This document shows, piece after piece, positions 17,323-25,957 of a stretch of DNA of 33,910 bases; positions within the stretch are counted from its first letter, which is position 1, and each line of letters opens with the position of its first letter. The stretch is taken from contig CAVUCE010000013.1 of NCBI GenBank assembly GCA_963739985.1, positions 1-33,910 on the forward strand, in the 5' to 3' direction. A program made the position numbers and the translations under genes. The notes beneath the pieces were generated by a model. That model made no database searches, was not told where the DNA came from, and was given only the letters and a program-made list of their open reading frames with translations. The DNA is from CAVUCE01 sp963739985 (GTDB taxonomy: Bacteria > Bacteroidota > Ignavibacteria > Ignavibacteriales > Ignavibacteriaceae).

Positions 17323-17391
17323 CCTTGATCTCTTTATGTCAAAGAGCAGGGGAATACCCTTTGACAAGATCAATAACTGTGATTTTTAAGC
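17294..17391 (-). ncRNA. Putative structured leader or small RNA ending in an intrinsic terminator
   Basis: Read on the minus strand, a stem TTGATCT...GTCAAAG / CTTTGAC...AGATCAA encloses a loop with GGGTATTCCCC, and a second hairpin CCCGGTGTT/AACATCGGG (one mismatch, loop TCCCC) ends in a run of six T. The two hairpins carry the related motifs GGGTATTCCCC and GGTGTTTCCCC. A sigma70-like promoter lies just upstream. The product would be about 95-100 nt. It could be a free small RNA or an attenuator leader for the DUF5670 gene 56 bases further on. I do not recognise it as a known riboswitch. Ends are estimates. Confidence 0.5.
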
Positions 17392-17397
17392 ATTGGT

Positions 17398-17426
17398 AAA
17401 ATAGAACTTCATGCATAATTAGTCAA
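17398..17426 (-). promoter_or_regulatory. Candidate sigma70-like promoter on the minus strand
   Basis: On the minus strand TTGACT (17421-17426) is separated by exactly 17 bases from TATTTT (17398-17403). It would start transcription near 17391, just ahead of the structured element. Confidence 0.4.
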
Positions 17427-17857
17427 TGATCTTTAGTGTTATTGCAATCAATATTGTTTAGAGTCACAGTAAATCAGCCATCAGGTAAAGGCATTAAAAA
17501 TTGTGTATAAAATCACCGCATGTTTCACTCATTTTTAAATTACTTCTGAATCACCAATCACTACTTGTATAATTTTTAAGTTTTGTTCGAAAATTTAAAG
17601 ACGAGTTTGCAAATAAATTGAATACTTTTTAAACCTCAAATGATATAGTGCAAAATCTTAAAAATCATATCAATTCTTTGTCACCTAATTCAAAACAATT
17701 CTTTCTCATTAATATTAAGATAATGTTAAATGTGCATTTCCAGGGTAAAATGGGTTTAAAAATTATTTGAGAGTATAGATATTTGGACGCAAAAATTAAG
17801 GTCACTGTTAAAAATAAATCATTACTTCACTAATAATAAATAGGAGTGTAGATCTAA
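17427..17857. other. Long AT-rich upstream region of the TonB-dependent receptor
   Basis: No convincing gene is seen on either strand across these 431 bases. Short frames are below 30 codons and lack start signals. The receptor's promoter should lie here; no known riboswitch was recognised. A clear AGGAG at 17842-17846 marks the receptor's ribosome-binding site. Confidence 0.5.
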
Positions 17858-20527
17858 ATGGCAAAGTTATACAAAATTATAGCTCTTGCGCTTTTCCTTT
17901 TCTCAACAATGGTATTTGCACAACAATATACCATATCAGGCGTTGTAACAAGTTCTACAACAGGAGAAAAGTTAATTGGAGCGAACGTTTATCTAGAGGG
18001 AACCGGCTTTGGTGCTGCTACCAATGCGGATGGAACTTATAAAATAGAAGTTCCTAAAGGCAACTACAAAGTTGTTTGTAGTTATATAGGATTCGAAAAG
18101 AAAGAATCTGATGTTAAAGTTGATAAAGATACTGAATTGAATTTTGAGCTGAAAGATCATCAGTTTACTTTGAACGTTACAGTAATTGCTGATAGAGCAA
18201 AAGAACGTGAAACTCCTGTAGCTTTCAGCGATGTTGAAAAAAAGGCTGTTGAATTGAGACTAGGTTCACGAGATATTCCAATGGTATTAAATACAACTCC
18301 TTCTGTTTATGCAACAGAGCAGGGAGGTGGTGCAGGTGATGCGAGAATTAATGTTCGTGGATTTAATCAGAGAAATGTTGCCATTATGATAAATGGCGTT
18401 CCTGTGAATGATATGGAAAACGGTTGGGTTTACTGGTCAAACTGGGACGGTGTTGGTGATGCAACTTCTTCCATTCAGGTTCAGCGAGGTTTGAGCGCTA
18501 TTAACTTAGCTACACCTTCAATTGGCGGCACAATGAATATTATAACTGATCCTACTGCACAAAGTTACGGAATGAAATTCAAACAAGAATTTGGAAGCGG
18601 AGATTTCTTCAAGTCTACCCTGAGTGCAAATAGCGGTTTAATTGATAATAAATTTGCTTTTAGTGCTACAGTTGTTCGTAAAACCGGTGTTGGTGTTGTC
18701 GATAAAACATGGACTGATGCATGGGCATATTATTTTGGAGCGAGTTATAATATTAATGACAAAAATAGAATTGAAATTTATGCACTTGGCGCTCCGCAGA
18801 GACACGGTCAAAATCTTTATGCACAAAATATTGCCGCTTATGATCATTCGTTTGCAAAGAATTTGGGATATACCGATGCTCAATTAGCAAAAGTCCGGGA
18901 AGAAGGAAGATACTGGAACGAGAACTGGAACGGAGTTAATCCTTCTTATACCGGTAAACAATATTGGGATGGTTCTATTCAGAGCCGGTATAACGAAGGC
19001 TATATAAACGAGAGAGAAAATTATTACAATAAACCAATAGTTAACTTAAACTATTATACTCAATTGTCATCAAAAGCTAGCTGGTATACAACCTTATACT
19101 ATTCCGGAGGAAATGGTGGTGGAAGTGGAACTGCAGGAAAGATGGCTTGGGATTATTCTACTCCTTCAAGAATTGTTGATTGGAATGCTACTATAGCTCA
19201 AAATATGGCAAATGGCGATACTTCATTAGGAATACTCAGAAACAGTGTTAATAATCAATGGACAATAGGCGCAATTTCAAAGGCTTATTATAAATTTTCT
19301 GATGAATTTAAAACATCTATAGGTGTTGATTGGAGAACTGCAAAGATTGATCACTTCCAGGAAGTAAGAGATCTTTTAGGCGGAAAACTTTATATCGATA
19401 AAAATAATGAGTTTGATACTCCTAGTACTCAAGGAAAAGGCTTAGGAGATAAGGTTACTTATTATAATACGAACACAGTTGACTGGTTGGGCTTTTACGG
19501 ACAAGGCGAATATACTGCCGGACAGATTTCTGCATATGCTACATACGGCTGGTCAATGATTAAGTATTCTTTTACAAATCACTTTAAAAAGGATGCTGCA
19601 GGTAAAGAGTTAGTATTAAAGTCAAATAATATTACAGGCTATCAATTAAAAGGCGGTGCAAGCTATAGAGCTACTTATAATCTCGATATTTTTGCTAATG
19701 TTGGTTTAGTTTCAAAAGTTCCGATTTTTGATAAAGTTATTGATGATGTTACAAGCACAAAAGCACAGAATCCTGAAAATGAGAAATTCACTTCTGTTGA
19801 AGCAGGTATTAACTACAAAGCGTTAAACGGGAAATTATCTCTTAAAGGAAACTACTATTATACACTTTGGAAAAATCAATCAAATAGTGTAAATGTAACT
19901 AATCTTAATGGAAGCACTGATGTTGTATTCTTGCAAGGTATAAATTCTTTACACGCAGGTGTTGAGTTATCAGCTGCTTACCAACCTGTTAAATATTTCA
20001 GGCTAGATGCTGCAGCTTCATTTGGAAATTGGAAATATCTTGATGATGCTACAGGCGTTTATAAAACATATTCAAACAACCAACTATCAGAAAAATCTTA
20101 TAATTACTACATTAAAGATTTAAAAGTTGGAGATGCTCCCCAGACACAAATTGCTATCCAGGCATCTGTTTTTCCGATTAAAGGTATAGAAGCACAGTTT
20201 GTGTATAGAAATTACAGTAACTACTATGCAAACTATGAACCAACTTCCAGAACAAGTGCATCTGATAGAGGACAAGTTTGGAAAGCTCCCGCATATGGTA
20301 TTTTTGATGCACATCTTAAATATGACCTACCTGTAAAACTAAAGGGAGTAAATTTACAATTATTTGCGCATGTATTTAATTTATTTGATGCAGTTTATGT
20401 TCAGGACGCAACAGACAACAGTGCTTATAACGGAGTTAAAGGCGCACCTAGTCATTCTGCTCAAAGAGCTGAAGTTTACTTAGGATTACCTAGAACAGTT
20501 AATGTTGGAGTTTCTTTAGCATACTAA
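17858..20527 (+). CDS. TonB-dependent outer-membrane receptor with carboxypeptidase-regulatory-like N-terminal domain
   Basis: The 889-residue protein has a signal peptide (1-21, ending MVFAQ), a carboxypeptidase-regulatory-like beta-sandwich (about 24-105: ISGVVTSSTTGEKLIGANV...), a plug domain (about 120-235, with INVRGFNQRNVAIMINGVPV and GGTMNIIT), and a 22-strand type barrel ending NVGVSLAY. It imports a large ligand across the outer membrane using TonB energy. No SusD-like lipoprotein or glycan enzyme is adjacent, so it is not part of a classical polysaccharide locus; a siderophore, metal or peptide ligand is equally possible. It has its own AGGAG site and terminator. Confidence 0.92.
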   Translation: MAKLYKIIALALFLFSTMVFAQQYTISGVVTSSTTGEKLIGANVYLEGTGFGAATNADGTYKIEVPKGNYKVVCSYIGFEKKESDVKVDKDTELNFELKDHQFTLNVTVIADRAKERETPVAFSDVEKKAVELRLGSRDIPMVLNTTPSVYATEQGGGAGDARINVRGFNQRNVAIMINGVPVNDMENGWVYWSNWDGVGDATSSIQVQRGLSAINLATPSIGGTMNIITDPTAQSYGMKFKQEFGSGDFFKSTLSANSGLIDNKFAFSATVVRKTGVGVVDKTWTDAWAYYFGASYNINDKNRIEIYALGAPQRHGQNLYAQNIAAYDHSFAKNLGYTDAQLAKVREEGRYWNENWNGVNPSYTGKQYWDGSIQSRYNEGYINERENYYNKPIVNLNYYTQLSSKASWYTTLYYSGGNGGGSGTAGKMAWDYSTPSRIVDWNATIAQNMANGDTSLGILRNSVNNQWTIGAISKAYYKFSDEFKTSIGVDWRTAKIDHFQEVRDLLGGKLYIDKNNEFDTPSTQGKGLGDKVTYYNTNTVDWLGFYGQGEYTAGQISAYATYGWSMIKYSFTNHFKKDAAGKELVLKSNNITGYQLKGGASYRATYNLDIFANVGLVSKVPIFDKVIDDVTSTKAQNPENEKFTSVEAGINYKALNGKLSLKGNYYYTLWKNQSNSVNVTNLNGSTDVVFLQGINSLHAGVELSAAYQPVKYFRLDAAASFGNWKYLDDATGVYKTYSNNQLSEKSYNYYIKDLKVGDAPQTQIAIQASVFPIKGIEAQFVYRNYSNYYANYEPTSRTSASDRGQVWKAPAYGIFDAHLKYDLPVKLKGVNLQLFAHVFNLFDAVYVQDATDNSAYNGVKGAPSHSAQRAEVYLGLPRTVNVGVSLAY

Positions 20528-20548
20528 GAAGATTCATAAAGTTAAATT

Positions 20549-20580
20549 AAAGCCGCCAATCTATTTTGGCGGCTTTTTTT
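20549..20580 (+). terminator. Rho-independent terminator after the TonB-dependent receptor
   Basis: AAAGCCGCCAA (20549-20559) pairs perfectly with TTGGCGGCTTT (20566-20576), six-base loop, followed by a T-rich tract. Confidence 0.9.
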
Positions 20581-20743
20581 ATTTTTAAATTGAATACTAA
20601 TAATAACTGAGATTGTTAAAAAAAATATTATTATTATTAGATTAATAATATATTAAATTTACTATATCGCTCTAATATTGCGGGAATAATATTTCTATTC
20701 AGATATGACCGTTTGTAATTTTTAAAACTCTCCAATAATATTT

Positions 20744-22516
20744 ATGAAATTATTTAACGAAATAAAAACTGTTAAAGGTGGATTTGTATTCATCCTCATT
20801 TTGATTATCGGGATAGGTGTATCTTCGTATAGAAATATAAATGAAGTCTTTGAAACAGCCGAGTTAAGATCTCAAGCCTACAAATCATTAAATAAATTGG
20901 AAGATGTATTAACTCAGATCATAAGTGCCGAAGAAGGACAGCGAAGTTATATTATTACAGGTGATGAAAATTACTTATCACACTACACAGAAGGCCAAGA
21001 AAATATTAGACTAGACTTACAAAATTTGAAAGAGCTATATAATGGAAATCCAACTCAATTAAAAAAAATATCAGAATTAGAAAAGATAATAAATCTCAGA
21101 ATCACCAGTTTAAAAAACGCGATAGAACTTAGGAAAAATGGTGATATCAGAGCGTCGGAAGACCGTATGAAAATGCGTGTCGGCAAAAAATTTATGGATC
21201 AGATAAGTAATATACTTAGCCAACTCGGAAATGAGGAATACCGGAAACTTCAAAAATGGGATCAGATGCTTGTGACAAATGTTAAGAATACATTTGTTAC
21301 AATTATTGTCGGAACTCTTGTTAGTTGTGTTATCTTCTTAACCGTATTCTATATACTCGATAGTGAGATTTCGGAGAGAAAGAAAATTGAAAAAGCTATT
21401 CGTCGAGAAATGGAATTTTCCGAACGCTTATTAAATAGTAGCCTGGATGGAATAGTAGCTTTTGATAAAGAATGCAAATACACTTTGTGGAATCCCGGAA
21501 TGGAAGCGATAACCGGGATTAAGAAAGAGCAAAGTTTGGGTAATTCCGCTTTTGAAGTTATGCCGTTTCTTTTAGAAATTGGTGAGGACAAATATTATTA
21601 CGAAACTCTTAAAGGTAATTATGTAATCGCTAAAGACAGGTGGTTTAATATTCCGGAAAATAATAAGGAAGGATATTTTGAAGCTTACTATTCACCGATA
21701 ATAGATTCTAGTAAGAATATAATAGGCGGTATTGCAATTGTAAGAGAAAGTACCGAACGAAAGTATGCTGTGGAAGCATTAGAACGGACTAAAGATGAAC
21801 TGGAAAAAAGAGTTATTGAAAGAACCGCTGCGCTTTCCAGAGTAAATGAAGATTTGAGAAAGGAAATAACCGAAAGGAAAAAAGCTCAAGAACAAATTAA
21901 TTCTTCATTGCAAGAAAAAGTTGTGCTTCTTCGCGAAATACATCACCGGGTTAAAAATAATTTACAAGTTATCTCAAGTCTTCTAAATCTACAGTCCAAT
22001 TATATTGAAGATAAAAAGTCTCTGGAAATTTTTAGAGAAAGCCAAACACGTGTTCGTTCTATGGCCTTAATACACGAAAAATTATATCAATCTAAAGACT
22101 TAAATAAGATAGAGTTTGCAGAATATATTCATTCTCTTACAAAAGATTTGTTTTCTTCCTACAATGTCGATTCAGAAAAAATTCAGCTCAGAACTAATCT
22201 AGAAGGTATTTACCTAGAAATTGACACAGCAATCTTATGTGGCTTAATTATAAATGAGTTAATTTCAAATTCATTAAAACATGCTTTCCCAAATGGCAAA
22301 GGCGGGATTGTTGAACTGAGTTTGATAAATAAAAACAATTTGTACCAACTAATTTTGAAGGATAACGGAGTTGGTTTTCCACCTGATGTTGATTTCAGAA
22401 ACACTGAATCTTTGGGCTTACAGTTGGTTACAACTTTAACAGATCAATTAGGCGGAAAAATTAATTTAGTATGTAACGGCTGGACTGAGTTTAATATAGA
22501 GTTTACTACAACTTAA
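20744..22516 (+). CDS. Orphan sensor histidine kinase: CHASE3, PAS, HisKA_2
   Basis: The 590-residue membrane kinase has two transmembrane helices (about 13-29 and 182-205) flanking a CHASE3-type helical sensor (about 35-175, with AEEGQRSYIITGDENYL), a PAS domain (about 225-340), a coiled coil (about 341-390), a HisKA_2 dimerisation domain with EIHHRVKNNLQ (phospho-acceptor His401 or neighbouring His400), and an ATPase domain with NELISNSLKHA (Asn509) and DNGVGFP. HisKA_2 kinases often act on stand-alone or PAS-linked regulators. No response regulator lies within the window, so its partner is elsewhere. It sits alone between a terminator and a convergent small gene. Confidence 0.92.
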   Translation: MKLFNEIKTVKGGFVFILILIIGIGVSSYRNINEVFETAELRSQAYKSLNKLEDVLTQIISAEEGQRSYIITGDENYLSHYTEGQENIRLDLQNLKELYNGNPTQLKKISELEKIINLRITSLKNAIELRKNGDIRASEDRMKMRVGKKFMDQISNILSQLGNEEYRKLQKWDQMLVTNVKNTFVTIIVGTLVSCVIFLTVFYILDSEISERKKIEKAIRREMEFSERLLNSSLDGIVAFDKECKYTLWNPGMEAITGIKKEQSLGNSAFEVMPFLLEIGEDKYYYETLKGNYVIAKDRWFNIPENNKEGYFEAYYSPIIDSSKNIIGGIAIVRESTERKYAVEALERTKDELEKRVIERTAALSRVNEDLRKEITERKKAQEQINSSLQEKVVLLREIHHRVKNNLQVISSLLNLQSNYIEDKKSLEIFRESQTRVRSMALIHEKLYQSKDLNKIEFAEYIHSLTKDLFSSYNVDSEKIQLRTNLEGIYLEIDTAILCGLIINELISNSLKHAFPNGKGGIVELSLINKNNLYQLILKDNGVGFPPDVDFRNTESLGLQLVTTLTDQLGGKINLVCNGWTEFNIEFTTT

Positions 22517-22553
22517 TAAGACACTAAAATATCGAGGTGTTTATTTGAGAAAT

Positions 22554-22586
22554 AAAAAATGCTCATAAATGTAAAATCTATGAGCA
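22554..22586 (-). terminator. Terminator of the small secreted protein gene (minus strand)
   Basis: TGCTCATA (22560-22567) and TATGAGCA (22579-22586) form a perfect 8-bp stem; read on the minus strand it is followed by six T. It lies 29 bases past the minus-strand stop. On the plus strand it may also help end the kinase transcript. Confidence 0.65.
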
Positions 22587-22615
22587 TAAAACACTTTAAG
22601 AATTAGAATCAATAT

Positions 22616-22948
22616 TTACTTAGTTTTATTTTCGTTAATCAACTTCCACCAATCATTCTTTACAATATCAAATTTAATTTTCTGGCGAGAATCTAAAAGT
22701 TTAACTATAGCAGAGTTTGCATCGGTTAAAGATTCCGTCGTTTTATCATGCAAATATTTTTCTATAATTTCTGTTACTTTTTCCGTCTGATCTTTTGACA
22801 ATAAAATTTTCTGCTGCAATTTAACAGCTAATTGTGATGATACTGTTTCGTCTTTAGGTTGTTTTTCATCCTTATTCTGAGCCAAAACAGAGCTTGAAAA
22901 GAATAAAACAAGAAAACTCAACAAGATAAAATATTTAGCATTCTTCAT
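22616..22948 (-). CDS. Small secreted protein of unknown function
   Basis: I start at the ATG at 22948 because an AAGGAG lies nine bases before it on the minus strand and the product then opens with a clean signal peptide (MKNAKYFILLSFLVLFFSSSVLAQ). A longer frame reaching 23017 lacks these signals. The mature part (about 86 residues) is charged and helical, with LSKDQTEKVTEIIEKYL, which is loosely like the LTxxQ helices of Spy/CpxP-type periplasmic chaperones and Bacteroidota DUF4890-like proteins. The resemblance is weak, so function is left open. Confidence 0.7.
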   Translation of the reverse strand: MKNAKYFILLSFLVLFFSSSVLAQNKDEKQPKDETVSSQLAVKLQQKILLSKDQTEKVTEIIEKYLHDKTTESLTDANSAIVKLLDSRQKIKFDIVKNDWWKLINENKTK

Positions 22949-23283
22949 TATTAACTCCTTATACCAAATGGTAGTATTATCATTTATTAAACTAATATCT
23001 TCTACGTATAAAATCAATGTTATTACAGTTAATTACACGCAATAAATGTTCCAATCTAATAATCTTGTTAAATCGCCTTAATTCCAAATTATTTTAATAT
23101 TAACCGGAAAAAGTGTAATATATATTGATCACTTATGTAGTCAAAATTGCGCAATGTGCATATATTAACATTTGAAAAAGGTTGTCTCAAAGCATAATTA
23201 TTCAAATAAATTGTGGTATTTCTATCAGCAAAAATTTCAAAATGAATATGATATTTGTTATCTTTACTAATTAAATAAAATTT
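22949..23283. other. Divergent AT-rich intergenic region
   Basis: These 335 bases lie between the minus-strand secreted protein and rnhC. No gene with a start signal and coding character is seen on either strand; it should hold promoters for both neighbours. Confidence 0.5.
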
Positions 23284-24201
23284 ATGTTTAGTGTTAAAGA
23301 AGAAGCTGAAAAACAAATTACCCGTTATTCCGACGAATTGATTGGGCACGGGTATAAGGTTTCGGAAATATCCGAAGCGTTGTATAATTATGAATTAGGC
23401 GTTTCCGACGATATCACAAAATTAAAATTATTGGTTTACTTCGGGAAAAAAGGAGTAAAAATAATTTTGCAAGGAAACAAAGATTCTGTTCTTTATAATA
23501 ATGTTGATTCGCTAATATTTGGTGAAAGTTTATTCGATAATAAGATTACAGAACTTGATGAACCCGAAAGTTATATAGGCACCGATGAATCGGGTAAAGG
23601 CGACTATTTTGGACCGTTAGTTATTGCGGGTGTTTTTGTTGATAAAATTTCTAACGTGAAGTTGAAAAAATTAGGTGTAAGGGACAGTAAACTTATATCC
23701 GATAATTCAATATCAGATTTAGCCATTGAGATTAAAAAGATTGTTGGTAATAATTTTAACATTATTACAATAAATCCTCAAAAATACAATGAGCTATATT
23801 CCAAAATTAAAAATGTAAATAAACTTTTAGGCTGGGCGCATGCTAAAGTTCTGGAAAATATAGCAGAAGTTACAGATGCGAAAGAAGCAATAAGCGATAA
23901 ATTTGGTGATGAGAGTTTGATCGTTAATTCCCTTCAAGAAAAAGGAACTAATCTTAAACTTCATCAATTTACTAAAGCTGAAAAATACACCGCTGTTGCC
24001 GCTGCCTCAATTTTAGCAAGGAACGAATTTAGCAACTGGTTCAAACTTCAAAATAAAAAGATTAAGATGACTCTTCCAAAAGGAGCATCATCAAAGGTTG
24101 AAGAAATTGCTCACCGGGTAATCAGATTATATGGTAAAGAGAAGTTAAATGAGCTAGTAAAATTACACTTTAAAACAACTGGGAAAATAATTTCAATTTA
24201 A
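23284..24201 (+). CDS. rnhC: Ribonuclease HIII
   Basis: RNase HIII removes RNA from RNA-DNA hybrids. The 305-residue protein has the extra N-terminal domain (about 1-85, TBP-like substrate-binding) that separates HIII from HII, then the catalytic core with YIGTDESGKGDYFGP (Asp101, Glu102), RDSKLISD, Asp205 in ISDKFGDE, and the C-terminal TKAEKYTAVAAASILAR block. Length fits the family. It precedes the phosphofructokinase gene by 28 bases and may be cotranscribed with it. Confidence 0.92.
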   Translation: MFSVKEEAEKQITRYSDELIGHGYKVSEISEALYNYELGVSDDITKLKLLVYFGKKGVKIILQGNKDSVLYNNVDSLIFGESLFDNKITELDEPESYIGTDESGKGDYFGPLVIAGVFVDKISNVKLKKLGVRDSKLISDNSISDLAIEIKKIVGNNFNIITINPQKYNELYSKIKNVNKLLGWAHAKVLENIAEVTDAKEAISDKFGDESLIVNSLQEKGTNLKLHQFTKAEKYTAVAAASILARNEFSNWFKLQNKKIKMTLPKGASSKVEEIAHRVIRLYGKEKLNELVKLHFKTTGKIISI

Positions 24202-24229
24202 AATTGAAGATAATTCAGAAGGAAAAAAA

Positions 24230-25327
24230 ATGGTCATGAGTTCAAAAGTAAAACGGATTGGTATTTTAACAGGCGGTGGTGATTGCCCCGGTCTTAATGC
24301 TGTTATTAGGGGAGTAACCAAACCTGCTCAAGACTACGGAATGTCTGTATTGGGCATACTTGATGGTTTTGAAGGGCTTGTAGAAGGTAGAGCAAAAGAA
24401 TTAAAAAATGATGATGTTTCAGGAATTTTAGCTCGTGGTGGTACAATTTTAGGATCATCAAACAAGGGCGATCCTTTTCATTGGCCGGTACAAAAAGACG
24501 GCAAAATTGAGATAATGAATAAAGCCGAGTCAGCTTTGAAAAACTATCAGGCCTGGAATTTAGATGCTTTAATTGCTATTGGCGGTGATGGTACAATGCA
24601 TATCTGTAGAAAATTAGGCGAAATGGGAATGAACATGATCGGTGTTCCCAAAACTATTGATAATGATTTGGAAGCTACAGATCTAACATTCGGTCATGAT
24701 TCTGCTGTTTATGTTGTCGCAACTTCGTTAGATAGATTGCATACAACAGCTTCTTCTCATCACAGAGTTATTGTTGTAGAAGTTATGGGAAGATATGCCG
24801 GATGGATTGCATTAAACGGTGGATTAGCCGGTGGTGCCGATATTATTTTAATTCCTGAAATCCCTTTTTCATGGGATAAAGTTTACGATAAAATATTAAA
24901 ACGCGAATTGATGGGAAAGAAATTTAGCCTGGTTTGTGTTGCTGAAGGTGCAAAACCGAAAGATGGTGAGATGGTTACTAAAGGTCATGATATCAAACGT
25001 CATGATCCGGTTCAGCTTGGTGGAATTGCAGAATTGGTTGCTAAAAAAATTGAAGAAAATACACAAAGAGAGACTAGAGTTACGGTATTAGGACATTTGC
25101 AGCGTGGTGGTAGCCCGACGCCATTTGATAGGATACTTTCAACTAAGTTTGGTGCTTATGCAATTGAATTAGCAGTTAAGAAAAAATTTGGAAGAATGGT
25201 TGCTTTAAAAGGAAACTATGTAAAAAATGTAAGAATTGAAGATGCAATTTCCAAGCAAAAACTAGTTCAAGCCGATACCCAGGCTTTACTTGCGGCTAAA
25301 GCAGTCGGAATTTCATTTGGCGAATAA
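24230..25327 (+). CDS. pfkA: 6-phosphofructokinase, group III/mixed-substrate type
   Basis: It phosphorylates fructose 6-phosphate in glycolysis. The 365-residue protein has GGGDCPGLNAVIRG (15-28), GGDGT (118-122), PKTIDND (140-146, catalytic Asp144), MGRYAGWIA and HLQRGGSPTPFDR. The position equivalent to E. coli Gly104 is glycine (Gly121), which favours ATP, but the position equivalent to Gly124 is lysine (Lys141), as in PPi-dependent enzymes. This Gly/Lys pair is seen in group III enzymes such as actinobacterial ATP-PFKs. Phosphoryl donor therefore cannot be fixed from sequence, ATP being the better guess. A purine-rich AAGGA precedes the ATG. Confidence 0.92.
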   Translation: MVMSSKVKRIGILTGGGDCPGLNAVIRGVTKPAQDYGMSVLGILDGFEGLVEGRAKELKNDDVSGILARGGTILGSSNKGDPFHWPVQKDGKIEIMNKAESALKNYQAWNLDALIAIGGDGTMHICRKLGEMGMNMIGVPKTIDNDLEATDLTFGHDSAVYVVATSLDRLHTTASSHHRVIVVEVMGRYAGWIALNGGLAGGADIILIPEIPFSWDKVYDKILKRELMGKKFSLVCVAEGAKPKDGEMVTKGHDIKRHDPVQLGGIAELVAKKIEENTQRETRVTVLGHLQRGGSPTPFDRILSTKFGAYAIELAVKKKFGRMVALKGNYVKNVRIEDAISKQKLVQADTQALLAAKAVGISFGE

Positions 25328-25392
25328 AAAATTCGATTTTTTTTAATTGTACTAATGAAAAATATTGATTTTAGTCAAAACAAAAGATATAT

Positions 25393-25421
25393 TTGACATC
25401 TCTTTTAGAGATTGTTCTTAG
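25393..25421 (+). promoter_or_regulatory. Candidate promoter of tRNA-Asp
   Basis: A perfect TTGACA hexamer at 25393-25398 lies 28 bases before the tRNA 5' end, the usual distance for a -35 box; the matching -10 region (about 25415-25421, TTCTTA) is poor. The same spot contains TATATTTG (25388-25395), which fits a Bacteroidota -7 element. Either reading is possible. Confidence 0.3.
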
Positions 25422-25426
25422 AAAAA

Positions 25427-25500
25427 GGGGTCGTAGTTCAGTTGGTTAGAACGCCTGCCTGTCACGCAGGAGGTCGCGAGTTCGAGTCTCGTCGGCCCCG
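25427..25500 (+). tRNA. tRNA-Asp (anticodon GTC)
   Basis: A full 74-nt cloverleaf: acceptor GGGGTCG/CGGCCCC, D-stem GTTC/GAAC, anticodon stem CCTGC/GCAGG with loop CTGTCAC and anticodon GTC at 25461-25463, T-stem GCGAG/CTCGT with loop TTCGAGT, discriminator G at 25500. CCA is not encoded. A terminator-like hairpin follows, then an integrase remnant, so this tRNA is a likely former integration target. Confidence 0.98.
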
Positions 25501-25507
25501 CTCTTAA

Positions 25508-25547
25508 AAGCCTTATAACTTAATAAGTTATAAGGCTTCTTAGTTTT
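25508..25547 (+). terminator. Terminator after tRNA-Asp
   Basis: AAGCCTTATAACTT (25508-25521) pairs perfectly with AAGTTATAAGGCTT (25525-25538) around a three-base loop, followed by CTTAGTTTT. Confidence 0.8.
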
Positions 25548-25585
25548 AAAAGAAAATGTCATGTAACGAATTAAAACGAAAAGTA

Positions 25586-25615
25586 AAAAAACTCCGTAAG
25601 AAAATTCTTACGGAG
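25586..25615 (-). terminator. Minus-strand terminator after the integrase remnant
   Basis: CTCCGTAAGAA (25592-25602) and TTCTTACGGAG (25605-25615) form a perfect 11-bp stem; on the minus strand a T-run follows. It ends six bases from the integrase stop, so it was that gene's terminator. Confidence 0.8.
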
Positions 25616-25621
25616 CGAATA

Positions 25622-25953
25622 TTATTTTAATCTGGATATTTCATTTTTAAGCTGGTTTGAGGAAAGCTTAGTGTAGTATGTCATTGTGGCTTTTATATTA
25701 GAGTGTCCGAAAAGTTGAGAGGTAGCACTTATAGAAATTCCAGCTTCCAGCTTCTTGCTTCTGGAAATAAAATCTTTTCTAAAGGTTCGCAAAGTATATC
25801 CCTTATTATTAAGTTTTATTTTATTCAAATATATGTTGAATGCTTTTCCCATATTGCTGTGCTATCATATTCAAATATCCTTCCTGATTTTACTTCCATA
25901 ATTCTATCGCTTAAAATTTCTTTTAATTTAGGATGGATTGGTCTTAAGTACCG
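25622..25953 (-). pseudogene. Remnant of a tyrosine recombinase/integrase (C-terminal catalytic part, frameshifted)
   Basis: The last 76 codons (25622-25852) read as the end of a tyrosine recombinase: TLRTFRKDFISR (box II arginine context), QLFGHSNIKATMTYY with the GHS motif and a candidate nucleophile tyrosine, and a short tail. Upstream in another frame on the same strand (to 25953) the sequence continues as RYLRPIHPKL...GRIFEYDSTAIW, the expected preceding part, so a frameshift lies near 25845. A stop codon then cuts the frame at 25954-25956 and the N-terminal two thirds of the enzyme are absent. It lies just past the tRNA-Asp 3' end, the usual place for an integrase of a tRNA-targeting element. 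Not functional. Confidence 0.75.
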
Positions 25954-25957
25954 CTAG

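Noticed and set aside
17427..17857. Cobalamin or TPP riboswitch ahead of the TonB-dependent receptor
   Set aside because: I could not find the conserved core motifs of either class in the plus-strand leader.
17858..20527. SusC-type member of a polysaccharide utilisation locus
   Set aside because: No SusD-like lipoprotein or glycan-degrading enzyme is adjacent; only the generic TonB-dependent receptor call is supported.
20610..20660. AT-rich inverted repeat before the histidine kinase
   Set aside because: AATATTATTA-type runs in simple AT-rich sequence are expected by chance here and the arms do not match fully.
23089..23349. 86-codon minus-strand frame overlapping the start of rnhC
   Set aside because: Overlaps the rnhC start, has no ribosome-binding site, and resembles no protein; treated as chance open frame.
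25703..25957. 84-codon plus-strand frame opposite the integrase remnant
   Set aside because: The minus strand shows clear tyrosine-recombinase motifs, so this is its shadow.
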